This document shows positions 21,283-32,332 of a stretch of DNA of 64,000 nucleotides, piece after piece. The notes beneath the pieces are model-generated. The model searched no databases. It had not been told where the DNA came from and saw only the letters and a program-made list of their open reading frames with translations. Each line of letters starts with the position of its first letter. Positions within the stretch are counted from its first letter, which is position 1. The stretch comes from Camellia lanceoleosa. Lineage: Eukaryota > Streptophyta > Magnoliopsida > Ericales > Theaceae. The DNA lies in assembly GCA_025200525.1 (NCBI GenBank), contig CM045758.1, positions 5,700,580 to 5,764,579 of the forward strand. The letters are read 5' to 3'. The translations under genes were made by a program, and so were the position numbers.

Positions 21283-22563
21283 GCACCAGATCCTCGAGTA
21301 CTTGACTTACCCTGCCATTTCCCCAAACCAACAGCAAGTCTACTTTCTCCAAAACGAACCTATCCCCTGGGCCGCCGATATCTTTCTCTTCCTGACAACG
21401 GGGGAACTACCAGATGTCAAGCAACAGGCTGCCAAAGTGAGGGCCCAGTCTTCCAACTACATTCTTGTCGATGGTCTTTTGTACAAAAGGGGCTTTTTAC
21501 GCCCATACCTAAGATGCCTCAATCCCGCTCAGGCGACATATGTGATGAGAGAAGTCCATGAGGGTGTATGTGGCAATCATTTGGGCGGCAGGTCCCTCGC
21601 CCACAAGCTACTTCGCACTGGTTATTTCTGGCCTACTCTCAATCAGGACGCGACAGACTTCGTGCTCAAGTGTAACAAGTGCCAACATTTTGCCAACATC
21701 CCCCATGCCCCTCCTACAGAATTGATCACACTTTGCAGTCCTTACCCTTTTGCCAAATGGGGGATCGACCTGGTTGGCCTACTGTCCACAGGCCGAGGCC
21801 AAACCAAATTCGCCATTGTCGCCATCGACTACTTCACTAAATGGGTTGAAGCAGAACCCCTTGCCACCATCACCGAGCAGAACACAACCAGATTCATCTG
21901 GTAGTCGATCGTCTGCAGATTTGGCATCCCTCAAGCCCTCGTCTCCGACAACGGCAAACAATTTGACAATGCCAAATTCAGGAAGTTTTGTGCAGAGCTT
22001 CAAATTCAGCCATGTTTCTCCTCCCCAGGCCATCCCCAAGCCAATGGCCAAGTTGAGGTCACCAACCATTCTCTTCTCAAAATTATCAAAACTAAGCTGA
22101 AAGCTGCTAAAGGACTTTAGGCTGAGGAATTACCGAATGTACTTTAGGCCTACTGCACTACCGCTCGAACTCCCACTGGGGAGACCCCTTTTCGCTTAAC
22201 ATATGGCGCTGAGGCAGTCATCCCAAAGGAAATCGGCCTACCTACCTCAAGGGTTCTACATCCGAGACCATCACTAAATGAAGAGCTGCGTCGGGCAGTC
22301 CTGGACCTAATCGAAGAGCTGCGAGAAACCACCGCAGACAGACGGGCCTCCTACCAACAGAAAATGAGAACACACTACAACCGCAGAGTCCAACCAAGGG
22401 AGTTCGCCGTAGGGGACCTTGTCCCACGTAAGCAACCCTCGCCACCAAGAATCGGTCAAGGCAAGTGGCACCAATGGGAAGGATCTTATGTTGTCAAAAC
22501 CAGACCTCGTCTGTGTACTAACCGACTTTCAGACATAGAAGGTCGAGACCTTCCCCATCCTTG
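21283..22563 (+). pseudogene. pol: G2 integrase (broken)
   Basis: The HHCC domain is intact (HEGVCGNHLGGRSLAHK, CNKCQHF). The core has all three acidic residues in register: FAIVAIDYFTKWVEAE, LVSDNGKQFDN and NGQVEVTNHSLLK. In-frame stops interrupt it at 21902 (TAG where G3 has CAG), 22118 and 22144 (TAG for TGG). The C-terminal part has YQQKMRTHYNRRVQPREF and degenerates after 22430. These changes fit C-to-T decay of a once functional integrase. Confidence 0.9.
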
Positions 22564-22769
22564 AACGCCGAAAGCATTTGAAGCGCTATTTTCAATAAAA
22601 GTTGTATTTTTATATTGTCCAATTCCTGTATGTTCTTTTTAACAATCTGCGCACCTGAATGTTCTCATTTTCTCCACATATGGTGTACATTATAATCCAA
22701 TGGGATACACTTTAATGACAACAAGCTTATATCTCAAATATCTGTGTGATCTTTCAAATAACACTTTGA

Positions 22770-23240
22770 TTGCAGCCTTAGCCAGACTGAGCATAAAAGC
22801 CTCGGCCAGACTGAGCGTGCAAAACCTTAGCCAGACTGAGCATACAAGCCTCGGCCAGACCGAACGTGCAAAGCCTCAGCCAGACTGAGCATACATGCCT
22901 CAGCCAGACTGAGCGTGCAAAGCCTCACCAGATCGAAGATACAAGCCTCGCCAGACTGAAGGCAAAGCCTCACCAGATCGAAGATACAAGCCTCGGCCAG
23001 ACCGAGCGTGCAAAGCCTCAGCCAGACTGAGCATAAAAGCCTTGGCCAGACCGAGCATGCCAAGCCTTAGCTAGACTGAGCATAAAAGCCTCGGCCAGAC
23101 CGAGCATGCAGAGCCTCAGCTAGACTGAGCATAAAAGCCTCAGCCAGACTGAGCATGACAAGCCTCAGCCAAACTAAGCATGACAAACCTCAACCAGACC
23201 GAGCGTAACGAGCTCAGCCAAATTTCGAAGTTACTTGTGT
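22770..23240. repeat. G2 3' UTR tandem array, about 24-bp units
   Basis: About eighteen diverged units of the type AGCCTCGGCCAGACCGAGCGT alternate between CTCGGCCAGACC and CTCAGCCAGACT forms. The array is related to the 54-bp G1 unit but is much less uniform. It lies between integrase and the antisense ORF. Confidence 0.9.
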
Positions 23241-24040
23241 CTCAAATAAACCGAGCACGAAGAGCTCAACCAGACTAGCCTGATCAAAGCTCCTGAATTA
23301 CTTGAAGAATCAGTCAACCCAAACCGCACACGCACCCGGTCAAGGCCATTCATGCAAACTTCATACTTGTGACATTAGTAGCCACACTTGGTCAAAATTC
23401 CAGGTCCATGTTGTTACAATACTCTTTACTTAGTCAAATTCCTTAGTCAAATTACAAACTAATCTTTTATTTACCAACACTCTTACAAACATGACTTACA
23501 ACTCCATTTTTGGGCATAATTGGCAACTTCACATCTTTGACATCCTTACATGTTTTCTTTACAAGTCAGATTATTTTTTTACTTATCAACGTTTGCAAGT
23601 CCGCCTCTTTCCCTGCAAATCAAGCCTGACTTGAATAAACCACCCTCATTCATTTCAGACTCACCAAAATAAAGACAAAGAATGTGGCTTAACGAAACTT
23701 ATAATTTTATTACATTCTCAACTTCACATCGCATGGAGTTTTTATTACAAGTTCAACTTCACTTTGCATTGAGTTTTTCTTAACTTTACTCAAGATTCAG
23801 CTTTTTTCTTACATTTCAACCTTGGCTTTATGCTGAGTTTCCTTACACGCGCCTCATACACAAGCAAAAACAATTCCAGATGCACAAGAAAAAACAATCG
23901 AATGAAAACACAACTCAAATTTTATTTATTCACAAACTTGTACATAAGTTCATTACAATAATTCAAAAACAAAAACAAACACACAAAACAAAACACAACC
24001 AAAACTCTTAAGTACATATTTTTTCACTCCACTCACTCCT
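23241..24040. other. G2 3' untranslated DNA
   Basis: T-rich DNA between the tandem array and the antisense ORF. It carries degenerate blocks such as CTTAGTCAAATT (23430-23460) that correspond to the 95-bp repeats of G1, and a doubled block around ACTTCACATCGCATGGAGTT (23722-23790). No sense ORF is recognised. Confidence 0.6.
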
Positions 24041-24044
24041 CTTC

Positions 24045-26436
24045 TTTACTCAAGGCGAAATCTTCTTCCTCAATCCCCTCATCTAGGGGGGTCTGGGCCA
24101 CGTCGTCCTCATCGATTCTAACACCACTGAAGTCTAAGTCTGGGAACAGCTCTTCTGCTTTACACTTGAATATCTTCCACCGTCCGTAACTCATTTATCT
24201 CGTGGTTTGTAGAAGTCCGATCACTGAAGCTCTCAATAACTTCGCTCCACCCCGCTACGGTCGCTCCCAACGTGCCCGCCCCCCCAGCCACCTCCGTCGC
24301 CAAGTTGCTGGCGACCGCAACATCGACTGCCATCTGAAATTCAACAGACCCCTTGAATTGTTCTACTGCTGTGACATATAGATCGGGGTATGCTGCCCTT
24401 TCAGAGGCTGCCTTGGTTTTTTCCTCCTCCAACTCCTTCTGCAACCTCGCATTCTCCTCCATTGCCTTCGCACGCTCATCTTCCAACTCCTTCTGCAGCC
24501 CAACAATCTTCAGGTCTGCTTTATCCTTTTCTTTAATCTGCTGGGCACGCAGATCTTCATTATCGGTCATAGCCTCTTCAAACCGCGATGGCGACCATGA
24601 CTCTTTTCAAAGATTTTTCATTTCGCCAAATTAACCGAACTCGAGCGACACTACGCTATGACGCGCCCTCTAACTCAATCGGGTTGCAAGCTTTCAAGAT
24701 GCACTTGAGTGGCAATATTACGCTGCACAATCGCCAACACTTCCATTTTCTTCGCCTCCTGAGCCTCCTCCACCCCCATAGTACAGGCGCTTCACGCAGC
24801 TTTCTTCCAGCCTGCACTCTCCTTCTTGAAACTTACAAGTTGAGCCTTCATTTCCTCCAACTTGGCCTTCTTAGCCGCCGCCTTTCTCAGCAGAGCCCCT
24901 GCTAGGGCAGTTGCCTCCATTTGGGCAGAGCACAACCCCCTTAGAAGCTCAGCCTCATTGAACCTGGCTGCAGAGCGCACGGCCCCTTCGTCCACCACCC
25001 CCAAAAGAAGATCTGCCGCTGTCCTGGCTAGGACTTCTTCTCCCTCCAGTCGCCCAGAAACTGTGGGAGCATGGTAGATGGCATACTTTGGCCTCACCCC
25101 CCGTCCTTGGGGCGCAGGACCCCCCTGGGGCTGTTCCTCTCCCCTTGTCTCAGGGCCAATTGCCCCACCTTCTACTTGAATTTCGGGGGCGACCTCTGCG
25201 ACCTCTGAGGCGATCTCCAGCACTACTAGGACGACCTCTACGACCTCCGAGGCGACCTTCACCATTTCTAGGGCAACCACCTTTTCTAGGGTCTGCCCAC
25301 TCCCTCCTCCTCTGCCTCCTTGGCCATGGGGGTCTCCTTTGCTGTTACCTCCCTCCTCCTCTTCAAGGCAGGCTTCTCCTCACCTTTCTCTTCTTCTTCC
25401 CTACACCCTCCATCTCCTTGTTGGCCCTCTGCTTCAAAGGATCAATTGGGGGTGGTCGTGGCTCAGATTCACCCAAGTCTTTTTCCTCCAGCGATTTGGG
25501 GTGCGGTCGGATCCTCTCCCTCGCGATCAGCTTCAGCAGTCGGTCTGCCTACGACTCCTTGAATTTGATGGCCTTGGCGAGAATGGACCTATCCTCCACC
25601 TCTTGCGTCTTCCTTCTCGCCTCTAATTCCGCTTCCTGTCCCCATCGGGTCGCCTAAGGGCCCAACCTCAAGAACAAACAAGGCCGAAGGTTGAACGAGT
25701 TCATCCCACCTGACTCCCTCTTTCTCCCTTTATGCCTTCACCTTCTTTACTCTCTCCTCTGCTGCTGCCCCCAGTTTTGGCTCCACAGATTTGGTGGGCA
25801 CTCTCCACATCGTGCGCACCCCAACCCCTCCATTCACGGAAACGTAGAATCACCACGGCCTCCACCCTTTAATTGATGACGGCAGACCCGTCACCAAACC
25901 CCTCCCTGCCGCCGCCTTGCTGTCCTGAGGCCTTATAACACGCGAAAAACTCGTCCACCGTCATAGCCGCCCATTCGTTCCCTTCGGCCATGCGCTTGCA
26001 CAGGCCAGTACAATCTTCCACGCGTTGGGCATTAGTTGCCCCAGCGCTACCTCCAACCGGTTTAGGACATCTACCACCACTTGCAGAAGCGGCAGCCTCA
26101 GTCCTCCCTTCAATGCCTCCTTGTAAAGGGCAAACTCCCCCGGCCGGGCGTCGGATGGCCTCTCTGTTGACGCCAACAAGAGCTATTTCGCTGAACTCGG
26201 TATTTTTAAGATACCCTCCAACTCCGCCGCAGTCACCGTTGATTTGTCACCAGATGCCGTTGATTTGGTTCCGCTCCGATTGGCTTCGGAGCCGCTATCA
26301 TGGTGGAAGAATGAGATCGTACCATCGGCTCCCCCACCCTCTCCATTTGCCTCTCCGTCCTGTACTGCTCCGCCAACTCCAACGCGTCATCCCCAAGTGG
26401 ATCAACCCTGGCGGTTCCAGCTTCTTCTTGGGCCAT
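24045..26436 (-). pseudogene. G2 antisense ORF (gypsy-associated protein with coiled coil)
   Basis: This is the homologue of the G1 antisense ORF. It starts at the ATG at 26436 (MAQEEAGTARVDPLGDDALE). The N-terminal domain (25961-26179) keeps VVDVLNRLEVALGQLMPNAW. The middle segment (24792-25280) has LLRGLCSAQMEATALAGALL, which is nearly the same in G1, followed by the coiled coil. The tail (24160-24570) is a strong coiled coil (LQKELEDERAKAMEENARLQ). Conservation of the same domains in two separately inserted elements shows that this was a real gene. It is now split by several frameshifts. Confidence 0.7.
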
Positions 26437-26837
26437 TTCTGTGGTGTGTCTACGAATAACTTCGGATACAGGGGCAAGGAAATTCAAAAAATGTCGCAAG
26501 GGCGTATCACTTGCAACGAAGGAGTCTATACTTGGAGTTTTTTGATTTTTTAAAAAAAGGTAGGTAAAATGTATAATACCAAAAGCTCAAGACTTGCCTG
26601 TATTCCAGGGGTCACAATTAATTTTCGCCAGTTTGAAAATTTTCAACCATCTGCCAAAATTGTCCTTTCAACACCTATAATGACCTATTGTTTCACTTCC
26701 GGTCCAATGCCTAACCTCCCCTACCACGAGATGCTGCCACGTGTATGACCACGATTCACTGCCCCCTTTCCCTACGCTGTCTTTTCCACTTCAAGTCATC
26801 ACGTGACCCGTCGCCTCTCGAGCCCCGCACCCCGCTA

Positions 26838-27030
26838 CCTCACCCTTTGTGGTCGGCCCTCCTCATGGTCGGTCCCCCCACTCGGTTACCCTTTGCGGTC
26901 GACCCTCCTCATGGTCGTTCCCTTCACTCAGCTACCCTTTGCGGTCGGCCCTCCTCATGGTTGGTCCCTCCACTTGGCTACCATTCGCTGTCGGCCCTCC
27001 ACGTGGTCGTTCCCTTCACTCATCCCACCA
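26838..27030. repeat. G2 46-bp tandem repeats
   Basis: Four units of 46 bp carry CCCTTTGCGGTCG, CCCTCCTCATGGT and a CACTCGGCTA-type end. The position equals that of the 30-bp array in G1, and the units share the CGGTCGGC and CACTCGGC words. Confidence 0.8.
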
Positions 27031-27070
27031 CTGCTCCTTATTATTCCCTTCATTGGACTAAAGTTGTACT

Positions 27071-27087
27071 TGGGAATTGGGGACTAC
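27071..27087 (+). other. G2 polypurine tract
   Basis: TGGGAATTGGGGACTAC ends at the start of the 3' LTR (TGACGTGGG). Confidence 0.75.
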
Positions 27088-27678
27088 TGACGTGGGTAGG
27101 CCCATAAAGGCCATAACCCACTATGAACAACCCAAGCCTACCACTTAGGGCCCAATACATAACCCAACTGATAAGGCCCAGCACAGTTGGAAATCAACAT
27201 GGCATGAAGGACTAATGATGTTCAGGTACATAGCAGGTAAAGGGCAAGCCACATCAGCAGACAAAGATCTGCAAAGTTATTGTCACTACACATCGCCATT
27301 AATGCAAATTTCACAAAGATTTATTACGACAACACCTCTCCGAAGACAAAGACGCTTCACCTGAACAAGGTAAGCTACAACATAGACTTTTGGCCAAGGT
27401 GACAGGTCAGAAGGGACAACGAAATGATTATCAAAGGATATAAGCAGACGTTGAAGACAAGAAGAAGGTTAAGCTTTCTATCTCTAATTCATATCTCTAC
27501 ATTCCACTTCTCTCTCTCTAACTTGCTCGTCGGAGGGTTCGCTGGGGGACACCCCGTTCCCCGTTGAACTCTTGTGCAGGTTCTCAGGTAGGCTTGACCA
27601 CTCAGATATTGGCTCGAGAAGAGTGGATCAGTCCGACCCGTTCTGCCAGGAACCCGTTGTATCATAACTGTATCATCA
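27088..27678 (+). repeat. G2 3' LTR
   Basis: Runs from TGACGTGGGTAGG to GTATCATCA, followed by the target duplication GGTTG. It aligns with the 5' LTR over its full length. Confidence 0.93.
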
Positions 27679-27683
27679 GGTTG

Positions 27684-27868
27684 TATTTTCACAAAATTAT
27701 TATAAATTAATGGAAATATTTAAGAATTTAATTATTAATATTTGTAAACCTTATTATTGATGTTTATTTTTTATTTTTTTAAATTATACACTGAATTCAA
27801 ATTTCTCCCAAAATATATGTACATTTCATCTTCACAAATATTTTTATATATCTATATATATCATTGTC
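27684..27868. other. A+T-rich DNA beside G2
   Basis: A+T-rich, low-complexity stretch with no recognisable coding or structural feature. Confidence 0.5.
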
Positions 27869-28375
27869 AAATATAAACACATTTTTTTATCTAAAGACCC
27901 ATGCTGCTCCAGCTTGTAAAGATTGTTGCTGCCTAGCTCCATGAATAAGCACATCCTGTCAAAAACTTCATCTGCACACCATGAAGAATTGTTAGAAACA
28001 ATGAAACAATTTAATTCATGCTTGGATCCTTCCTCACGAGTGGAGATCTGGGTTGTCCATATTCTCATACGTCAATGAACTTTGCATGGAACAATTAAGA
28101 TTGGCACCTAGAGTATGAATGAATCCAACAATCTCTGAAGGATGTGCCAAATGCTCCTCAAAGCAAGCTTTATTTCTGAAGATCAGAGACCCCATAGTAC
28201 CTTAATAGCTTCCACAATAGCGACCTCATCAGGCTCACTTTTAAACCAAAGTTTCAACCAATCTTAAATCAATAGTTTCTCACCCACATTAAAATTCAAA
28301 CCCAACTGTGACCCTTGCCAAACATGCTTCGATATTGGGCATTGAAAACAAAAGTGTTCAATCAAAAATGCTTTA
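27869..28375 (-). pseudogene. LINE-like reverse transcriptase tail fragment
   Basis: Read on the minus strand, this stretch gives EHFCFQCPISKHVWQGSQLG near 28300-28370, which resembles the zinc-binding (zf-RVT) tail behind plant non-LTR reverse transcriptases. It is followed by AIVEAIKVLWGL and a W-x-x-RNKA-type segment (28150-28240). Stops and frameshifts are frequent. The match is by pattern only. It would be a 5'-truncated L1-type relic or a relative of the same domain in a host gene. Confidence 0.45.
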
Positions 28376-29272
28376 GACCACTAATTAGTGGTGGTTCTAA
28401 TACCCACTGTCACATATGTATTGTGTCTTGATTTTTTTTTTTCTTTTTTTTCAATATTCACCTCACTAGTGGTGGATTTAGAGCTCTCTCATTACTGGTG
28501 TTCAATAGATTCCTCCACTTCCCTACAGAAAGGACGCAGGCCTTGCAAAATGATCCGACGTCAACACGGACAGGCAAAATGCTATGGAAAAGTTTACAAA
28601 TAAAAAGAGACCACTTTGGGGGAACAGTAAATTTTGCGAAATTTCTTCCGATCGCCGCATGTTATTTGCAAAAAAAAAAGTTATATTTATTTTTAATATG
28701 TTTTAAATTTATAAATTATTTTTTTAGATCAAAATGACAAATTATTTGTTTGAATCTAATTTTAAAAAGAGTTTAGTTATGAGTTTTGAATAGAGTTTTG
28801 AATTGTGTGTTTGGTTATAAGTTATAACTTTTTGAATTAAGTTCTGAAAATTATTTTTAAAACTCATAACCAAATAAATTTTTTCATTTCATATGTCACA
28901 TCAAAAATTTAAAACTCAATTCAAAAATCTTTTCAAAACTTACAACCAAACAAATTTTCTCTTTTCAAATCATAATTCTAAAACTTACAAGTTTAAAATA
29001 CAATTTTATTATCAAATTATAATTCTAAAACTCTACGAAACGCAACCTAAAATTTGCAAAGTTTCTTCCATAAACATTTCTTTGATTATTACCCAATCCA
29101 ATGGCAGCAAGATATCCAGATTTAACCAAATATTCACCAGTCTTATTATTAGTAAATGTTGTAAACAAACTCTCAAAATAATTTCCCCAATAATAAATAA
29201 ATTGCATACAAAAAAATTAACAAATGTTACCATTTAAACAGTGAAAACATTACCTTTCTAAATTAAAAAAAA
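28376..29272. other. A+T-rich DNA with hairpin-like repeats
   Basis: The stretch 28770-29050 repeats blocks such as TTTGGTTATAAGTTATAAC and their complements (AAACTCATAACCAAAT, AAAACTTACAACCAAACAAA) in both orientations. This resembles a fold-back MITE. No gene is recognised. Confidence 0.4.
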
Positions 29273-29523
29273 GGCAAATTACCAACACCCCCTCAAGGTT
29301 TGACTAAAATACAGATTCCCCCTGAGATTTGAGAAATTACATCCCGTTTCCTAAGCTTTATATTTACATAACAAATTGCTCATTGAGGTTTATAATTGCA
29401 TAACAAATTGCCCCCTTATTTGTAAGGTAAATATAAACCTCAATGGGTAATTTATAATTTCTCAAATCTCAGGAGGGAATCCGTATTTTAGTCAAACTTG
29501 AAGGGAGTGTTGATAATTTGCCC
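29273..29523. mobile_element. Mutator-like MITE with 10-bp flanking repeat
   Basis: Terminal inverted repeats of about 75 bp start GGCAAATTACCAACACCCCC and are matched on the right (GGCAAATTATCAACACTCCC in reverse complement). TTAAAAAAAA flanks both sides (29263-29272 and 29524-29533), consistent with a 9-10-bp target duplication as made by Mutator-type elements. A/T-only repeats are weak evidence, but the terminal repeats are clear. Confidence 0.7.
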
Positions 29524-30103
29524 TTAAAAAAAAGAACAGTGAAAACATTGTTCACAAAATTGCTTTTATTTTGTCCTTGTTTGCCAATAATATTCTTCCA
29601 ACTTTTCAAACCACCTTATTTGGTTTCAATTTTTTGAATTAGATTTTTTTTAAATTGAATTTTTTATTTTTCATATTTTTTTTTAGTAAATTTTTTATAA
29701 TATTTTCAGTAATTTTTTTATTTTTTTAAATGCACCTAACTTAAATATATCTAAACAATTAAATATTTGTAAATAAATATTTAAAAAAATTAATAAATAC
29801 ACAAGAATACAAAAACGTACTCTTTTTTTTTTTGTATTTTCGGTATTTAATGGATTTTTTTTACAAATATTATACTTTTTAATTGTATTTTTATTAAATG
29901 AGTCTAAAATGTAAAAAAAAAATTGCTTAAATATTAAAAAAATTCGATAAAAATAAAAAAAATATGAAAACAATATTTTAAGAAAATTGAATTCAAAAAA
30001 TTAGAGTCAAATACCTTGGGGTGAGATCTTTTGGACGACTAACATGTTTCATATGAAATTACCATTGGGAATAGGCTATTTTAGTTGACTACTAAATTTT
30101 TGA

Positions 30104-30445
30104 GTAAATTACAAATATACTTTTTGAGATTTTCTTAAAGTACATATTGCCCATGTAGTTTGAAAAATTACAAATACTCCCTTGTTAAAAAAATTTATTT
30201 AACAGAATTAACTAAAAAAAAGAAATTCATAATTGTTCTTCTATACAATAATAAAATTACCTAAATTATTAATTGAAACATATTTATAACATTATTAAAA
30301 ACTGTTAATTGACTTGATGATTTATTAATAAAATGGATGATTTGTTATAAAATTAAAAACCTCAAGGAGTGGAATGTAATTTCCAGAATCACAAGAGGCC
30401 ATTTGTATTTTAATTAAATCTCAAGAGATGTATTTATAATTTACC
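30104..30445. mobile_element. MITE with GTAAATTACAAATA inverted ends
   Basis: The left end GTAAATTACAAATATACTTT pairs with the right end (GGTAAATTATAAATACATCT in reverse complement). The terminal repeats extend over about 80 bp and include ACTTTTTGAGATTT-like blocks. It belongs to the same broad group as 29273-29523, and a diverged copy lies at 31990-32332. Confidence 0.65.
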
Positions 30446-31989
30446 ATTAATTTTTTAGCTATTTTAGTCAGATTAAAAAAGTTATGTTTGGAATGATAGT
30501 TGATTTTTCTATAATTAATTTGATAATTGTGGGATAAAAAATAAAATTATTATAAATTAAATATAATATTTTATCTTATTAAATATTTTAGCCTATATTG
30601 TCATGTACTATTTTGGCCAAATTGCCTCTAGACATGGCCATTTAAACATTGAAAATACTGTTCACAAAATGGCTTCTATTTTGCCCTTGTTTGCCAATAA
30701 CATACCCTCCCAACTTTTTAGATTCTAATACCATTGGGTGAGATCTTTTGGACGATAGGTTTCTTTTGACAAGTAATTTATAAGTTAGTTTTTTAACATT
30801 TTGGTTTATTTAGGTTTCACTTCTCTATTTATATATATATATTTTCGTAATAAACAAAAAAGAAAAATGAAAAATCAACTTATAAGCTACTTCCCAAAAC
30901 AACCCTAATATGTTTCATATGAAATTACTTTTCAGCCCCTCTATTTGTAAACAATTTTGTGTGTGTGTGTGTGTGTGTGTGTCATTTATGGATCCTTTTG
31001 TAATTTTTCACCCCTATGAGGTCCACATTGACTAATTTGAGATAATCCAATTCCATAAGTAAAAGTTAGTCATCTCAACCTTTGTTTGGGAAGAGCTAAT
31101 TTATTCTTATTTTTTAATTTTTTATTAGTTTTTTTAAAATTTGGATGTGATAGTTATGAGAGAAAAAATAAAATGATTATGGTTTAGATATGACATTTTA
31201 TCTTATCAGTTAAATTAGCTTATTTTGTCTTTTTTTTGCTAATTTAGCCACTTAGCCCTTCCCAAACAAAATCTTAATTTGAAAGAGCATTTGAGGTTAG
31301 TGAGCTCATTTTGGAGTCAACCTCAGTGATCTGAACTATTTATTTTTTAGTACTCATTAATTAAAATATTAATATAATTAAAAATTAAAATAACGGAACG
31401 AGGTCGGCCCAAAATAAACCCACAAAGTCCAATCACTCTCACTTTGAATCCAATCTAATATAATGTTTGTTTGAACGAATTAATGACTAATTTGGAAAGA
31501 TGGTTAAAAAATATTTTTTCTTTTTTTTAAAAACGTGTAAGAAATGTGAGAGGTGATATAATTCAAAATGGATTAAAAACTAATTTTTGACTTTTTTACT
31601 CTTACCAAATTAGCCCTAAATGTGAAGGACTACAATGCAGTATCTTATGTTTATTTTGTTGTGCGATTAAATCCAAACCCATGGGATAATCCAATCAAAG
31701 AGCAGACAAGGGTGTTTGGGAAGTGGATTTAGTAACTTTTTGATTAAAATAATTAATAAAAAAATATTAAAATGGTTAATAAAATAAAATATTATATTTA
31801 AATTATAATTATTTTATTTTTTTCTCATAATTATTAAATTAATTAAAAAATCAACTATTTTTTCAAATATAATTTTTTAATTAAATTAAAATAGTGAGTT
31901 GCACACCAATCCAAGATAATCCTACCTTTTAAGTTACAAGTCCAGTCCAACCCAACTCAATTCAACCGAAACTCTTCAAAAAAATAAAG
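30446..31989. other. A+T-rich DNA, no gene
   Basis: It contains a (TG)n microsatellite at 30959-30982 and blocks that repeat sequence from 29540-30050 (see findings). MITE-like ends of the type TTTGTTTGGGAAG occur near 31083 and 31709. No coding sequence is recognised. Confidence 0.5.
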
Positions 31990-32332
31990 ATAAATTATAA
32001 ATACATATTTTGAAATTTACTTAAAATATAAATTATTTTTTGTGATTTAGAAAATTATAAATACCTCTCTGTAAGAATTTTTTATTTAACAGAATTAATT
32101 AAAAAAATGAAAATTTTAACTATTCACCTATATAATAATAAAATTATTTGAATTATTAATTGAATTAAAATTTTAATATTATTAAAAATTATTAATAAAT
32201 TTGATAATTTATTAATAAAATGACCTACATATTATGAACTTAAAAACCTTAAGAAATATAATGTAAATTTTAAAATTATAAAGAGTAATTTATAATTTAA
32301 ATAAATTTTAAGAGATTTATTTATAATTTATT
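31990..32332. mobile_element. Diverged MITE related to 30104-30445
   Basis: The ends ATAAATTATAAATACATATT and TTTATTTATAATTTATTC are inverted repeats. The interior (TTTATTTAACAGAATTAA, AATAATAAAATTA) aligns with the element at 30104-30445. Confidence 0.55.

Larger units (their letters stand above)
16453..27678 (+). mobile_element. G2: complete Ty3/gypsy element, Tat lineage
   Basis: An 11.2-kb element with the same gene order as G1, flanked by AGTTG (16448-16452) and GGTTG (27679-27683), a 5-bp target duplication with one transition. The LTRs start TGACGTGGGTAGG and end TTATCA/TCATCA. Its pol keeps longer open stretches than G1, including intact YVDD and aligned integrase motifs, but stops and frameshifts remain. 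Its LTR differs enough from G1 to mark a separate subfamily shared with G3. Confidence 0.93.
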
